From Candidatus Jordarchaeales archaeon (GTDB lineage Archaea > Asgardarchaeota > Jordiarchaeia > Jordiarchaeales > Freyrarchaeaceae), in NCBI GenBank assembly GCA_038889235.1, contig JAWAHN010000001.1:186001-250000 (forward strand): DNA of 64,000 nt, written 5' to 3'. The position numbers and the translations under genes were made by a program. The notes below the pieces were generated by a model, which saw nothing but the letters and a program-made list of their open reading frames with translations, did not search any database and was not told the DNA's origin. Positions 62,445 to 64,000 of this stretch are shown piece by piece. Each line of letters begins with the position of its first letter. Within the stretch, counting starts at the first letter, position 1.

Positions 62445-62891
62445 TTGGTGGATGTCGTAGTGGTTTACTCGACTAGATCTGGAAACACCGGAAAGATGGC
62501 TAAAGCGGTAGCTGAAGGCGTTGCCGAGAAGGGGTTTGAAGTTAAAGTGTACGATCTTCGCAGGAGCATCTTTGAGGATTTTAGAGAGGAGCTTGAGAAG
62601 GCGAAAGGTATAGCGGTTGGTACACCCACTCACAACTATATGCCGGCGTATGAGGTCGGCATTTTCTTGTCTAAGATGAGGGAGCTGAACGTTAAGGGTA
62701 AAGCTGCAGCCGTGTTCGGCTCATACGGGTGGAGTGGGGAAGCAGTCTACGAGGTTCAACGGGTAATGAGGGAGCTGGGCTTCGACATTGTGGCTGAGCC
62801 TCTAAGGGTTATCGAAGAACCAGGCGAGGAAGAATTGAAGAAGTGCAAGGAGCTAGGTTTAGCGCTAGCTGAGAAAATTAAAGGGAAGTGA
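62445..62891 (+). CDS. Flavodoxin-like protein
   Basis: 148 residues. The FMN phosphate loop is VVVVYSTRSGNTGKMAKAVA at the N terminus, with the flavin-flanking loops VGTPTHNYMPAYEVG and VFGSYGWSGEAVYEVQRVMR later, as in flavodoxins and the flavodoxin domain of FprA-type flavoproteins. It is a free electron carrier, probably alternating with ferredoxin. TTG 62445 follows a GGTG site. It converges on the DUF504 gene with six bases between. Confidence 0.9.
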   Translation: MVDVVVVYSTRSGNTGKMAKAVAEGVAEKGFEVKVYDLRRSIFEDFREELEKAKGIAVGTPTHNYMPAYEVGIFLSKMRELNVKGKAAAVFGSYGWSGEAVYEVQRVMRELGFDIVAEPLRVIEEPGEEELKKCKELGLALAEKIKGK

Positions 62892-62897
62892 AGATGG

Positions 62898-63140
62898 CTA
62901 CCTTGAAAGCAGGGTTGCCCCCGTCTTAATGTTATATATCTTCTTTATCCTGTGCAGTGGTATAAATGCTCCCGACTTCAAGGCCACGAAGCCTCCTTCA
63001 ACGCGTTCAACATCAGCCAAACTGAACTCCTTGTAGGAGTTTTCGAACCGGTCCACGTAAACCGCCTTAAAATCCTCTGATCTTAGGGAAGGGTCCCACA
63101 AAATTTTGTTCACGACAGATTTGATGCTTCTGGGATCCAT
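62898..63140 (-). CDS. DUF504 (UPF0248) family protein
   Basis: 80 residues with the family pattern RSIKSVVNKILWDPSLRSED, KAVYVDRFENSYKEFSLADV and an ending IPLHRIKKIYN. DUF504 proteins are small archaeal proteins often found with RNA-related genes, and in some species fused to RNA ligase-like domains; their activity is unknown. Start codon ATG 63140. It converges on the flavodoxin gene, and a long AT-rich spacer upstream holds divergent promoters for it and the next gene. Confidence 0.8.
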   Translation of the reverse strand: MDPRSIKSVVNKILWDPSLRSEDFKAVYVDRFENSYKEFSLADVERVEGGFVALKSGAFIPLHRIKKIYNIKTGATLLSR

Positions 63141-63355
63141 TTGCCACTCCTCTAGGAAAATGTTTCAACACTTTTAAGTAACAATCAGAAAATCTAAACA
63201 TTTTCATGTTTCCACACATTAGTATTTACAAAATGTCTCGTTTGTTTTCAATTTTTTAAATAAATATGTAAAACAAAAAATATATTCTTTGAGGTATGAA
63301 GTTATTCATTTGGGGAAACAAATAAAGTTTCTCATGTTGGGAGGAAGAGGGGAGG

Positions 63356-64000
63356 TTGAGTGGGATTAATGAAGTCTATAGAGTCTCGCTTTTACTTGAA
63401 GAATTAAACGACTTGGTTAGAAGGGCTGCATCCATTGTTGAAGGGACTTTCTTCGAGTTTGTTTTAAAGTGGTACCTTTCTGGCTTCACGTCTGAGGCCG
63501 ACGAGGCTGTTTGGGAGATTAGGGAACTCGTGGTGCAGTACGGTAAACTTGCTTTGAGGCTGTTGCAATTTCTTCAGGACTTAAACTTGTTCGTTATTAC
63601 GGGGGGAAGGGAGGGAGAGAGGGCTGGTTTGCTGAGGACGGAACTAGAGGCGCTTACAAGTAGGATAAATGAAGCGTTTATAGTTGCAGCTCACAGGATT
63701 AATGAGTTTGAGGGCCTTTTAGAAGCCGTCGGGTTGCTTGAGAGGAGTAGGCGTGTGCTGGTGGAAGCTGTAAACGAGTGGGATGGGATTAAGAAGAGCG
63801 ACATTCTGGTTCTCTATTCAGTGCTTTTGGAGGGAGCCGACCTTAGGAGTGTTGTTTCCAGCATAAATGCTTGCAGGCGGTTTGTCTCTAAGTTTATAGG
63901 CGTATTCGACCTTCTAAATTTGAGAGAAAAGTACGAGGGGAGGGAGTTTGAGCTTCTAGAAGAAATGGGAAGGGTCGGTGAGCTCCTGTTTGACTTTCTA
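63356..64000 (+). CDS. Hypothetical helical protein, 5' part; runs off the window
   Basis: 215 codons without a stop from TTG 63356, three bases after GGGAGG-like sequence; there is no upstream alternative in frame. The product is almost wholly helical (VYRVSLLLEELNDLVRRAAS, LVVQYGKLALRLLQFLQDLN, SRINEAFIVAAHRINEFEGL, LLEAVGLLERSRRVLVEAVN), soluble and without cysteine motifs. It may be a helical bundle or coiled-coil structural protein. An AT-rich stretch at 63170-63300 likely carries its promoter. Family not recognised and the C terminus is missing. Confidence 0.6.
   Translation, partial: MSGINEVYRVSLLLEELNDLVRRAASIVEGTFFEFVLKWYLSGFTSEADEAVWEIRELVVQYGKLALRLLQFLQDLNLFVITGGREGERAGLLRTELEALTSRINEAFIVAAHRINEFEGLLEAVGLLERSRRVLVEAVNEWDGIKKSDILVLYSVLLEGADLRSVVSSINACRRFVSKFIGVFDLLNLREKYEGREFELLEEMGRVGELLFDFL

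Overview
The window looks like a chromosomal segment from an archaeon. The evidence is an NurA-HerA-Mre11-Rad50 resection operon, a single-OB-fold ssDNA-binding protein of the crenarchaeal type, a KaiC-like ATPase next to its usual small partner, an archaeoflavoprotein next to an iron-sulfur flavoprotein, AT-rich TATA-type promoters with several apparently leaderless starts, and many TTG/GTG starts behind GGTGG-like ribosome sites. Crenarchaeal-type SSB together with SMC-ScpA-ScpB condensin suggests a TACK-type lineage that is not a typical Sulfolobales member. This placement is inference; no rRNA or tRNA gene was seen. Much of the gene content suits an anaerobe (tungsten aldehyde oxidoreductase, iron-dependent alcohol dehydrogenase, Fe-S flavoproteins, HdrD-like reductase).

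Layout. 1-7067: a metal P-type ATPase interrupted by an amber codon and divergent from nikR, an acyl-CoA ligase, a KaiC-like pair, a small wHTH protein, SSB and an Old-Yellow-type flavoenzyme. 7240-7864: a decayed vapBC toxin-antitoxin pair. 7977-16479: one six-gene operon encoding a MoxR-like AAA+ ATPase, a VWA protein with an HELGH motif, an AAA+ pseudo-ATPase, SMC, ScpA and ScpB. 25943-16488: a convergent three-gene operon encoding a STAND-like ATPase with TPR-like repeats, a 767-residue coiled-coil protein and an 1806-residue coiled-coil protein with TrmB-like ends. These two operons together are the best candidate for an undescribed system, perhaps a remodeller plus scaffold for chromosome organisation (inference).

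26095-32929: aldehyde ferredoxin oxidoreductase with Fe-alcohol dehydrogenase, an ArsB/SLC13-type permease and a ThDP enzyme. 33065-39193: nurA-herA-mre11-rad50. 39368-49166: HEAT-repeat protein, DHDPS-like aldolase, HdrD-like Fe-S protein, radical SAM/HhH protein, metallo-beta-lactamase, GNAT, creatininase family, trehalose phosphatase-like HAD, flavin reductase and cobalamin adenosyltransferase. 50075-53753: iron-sulfur flavoprotein, AfpA, a frameshifted membrane protein and an Mrp ATPase.

54154-55985: an IS607-type element with a frameshifted tnpA, an apparently intact tnpB and nested hairpins at the tnpB 3' end that fit an omega-RNA. It is followed by a decayed nucleotidyltransferase. 57184-64000: CBS protein, CbiM-EcfT-EcfA transporter, a secreted sequon-rich protein, small hypothetical genes, a flavodoxin, a DUF504 protein and a gene running off the end. 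Several broken genes differ from a good reading frame by single bases in homopolymer runs, so some lesions may be assembly errors. The vapBC relic also has in-frame stops and is truly decayed.
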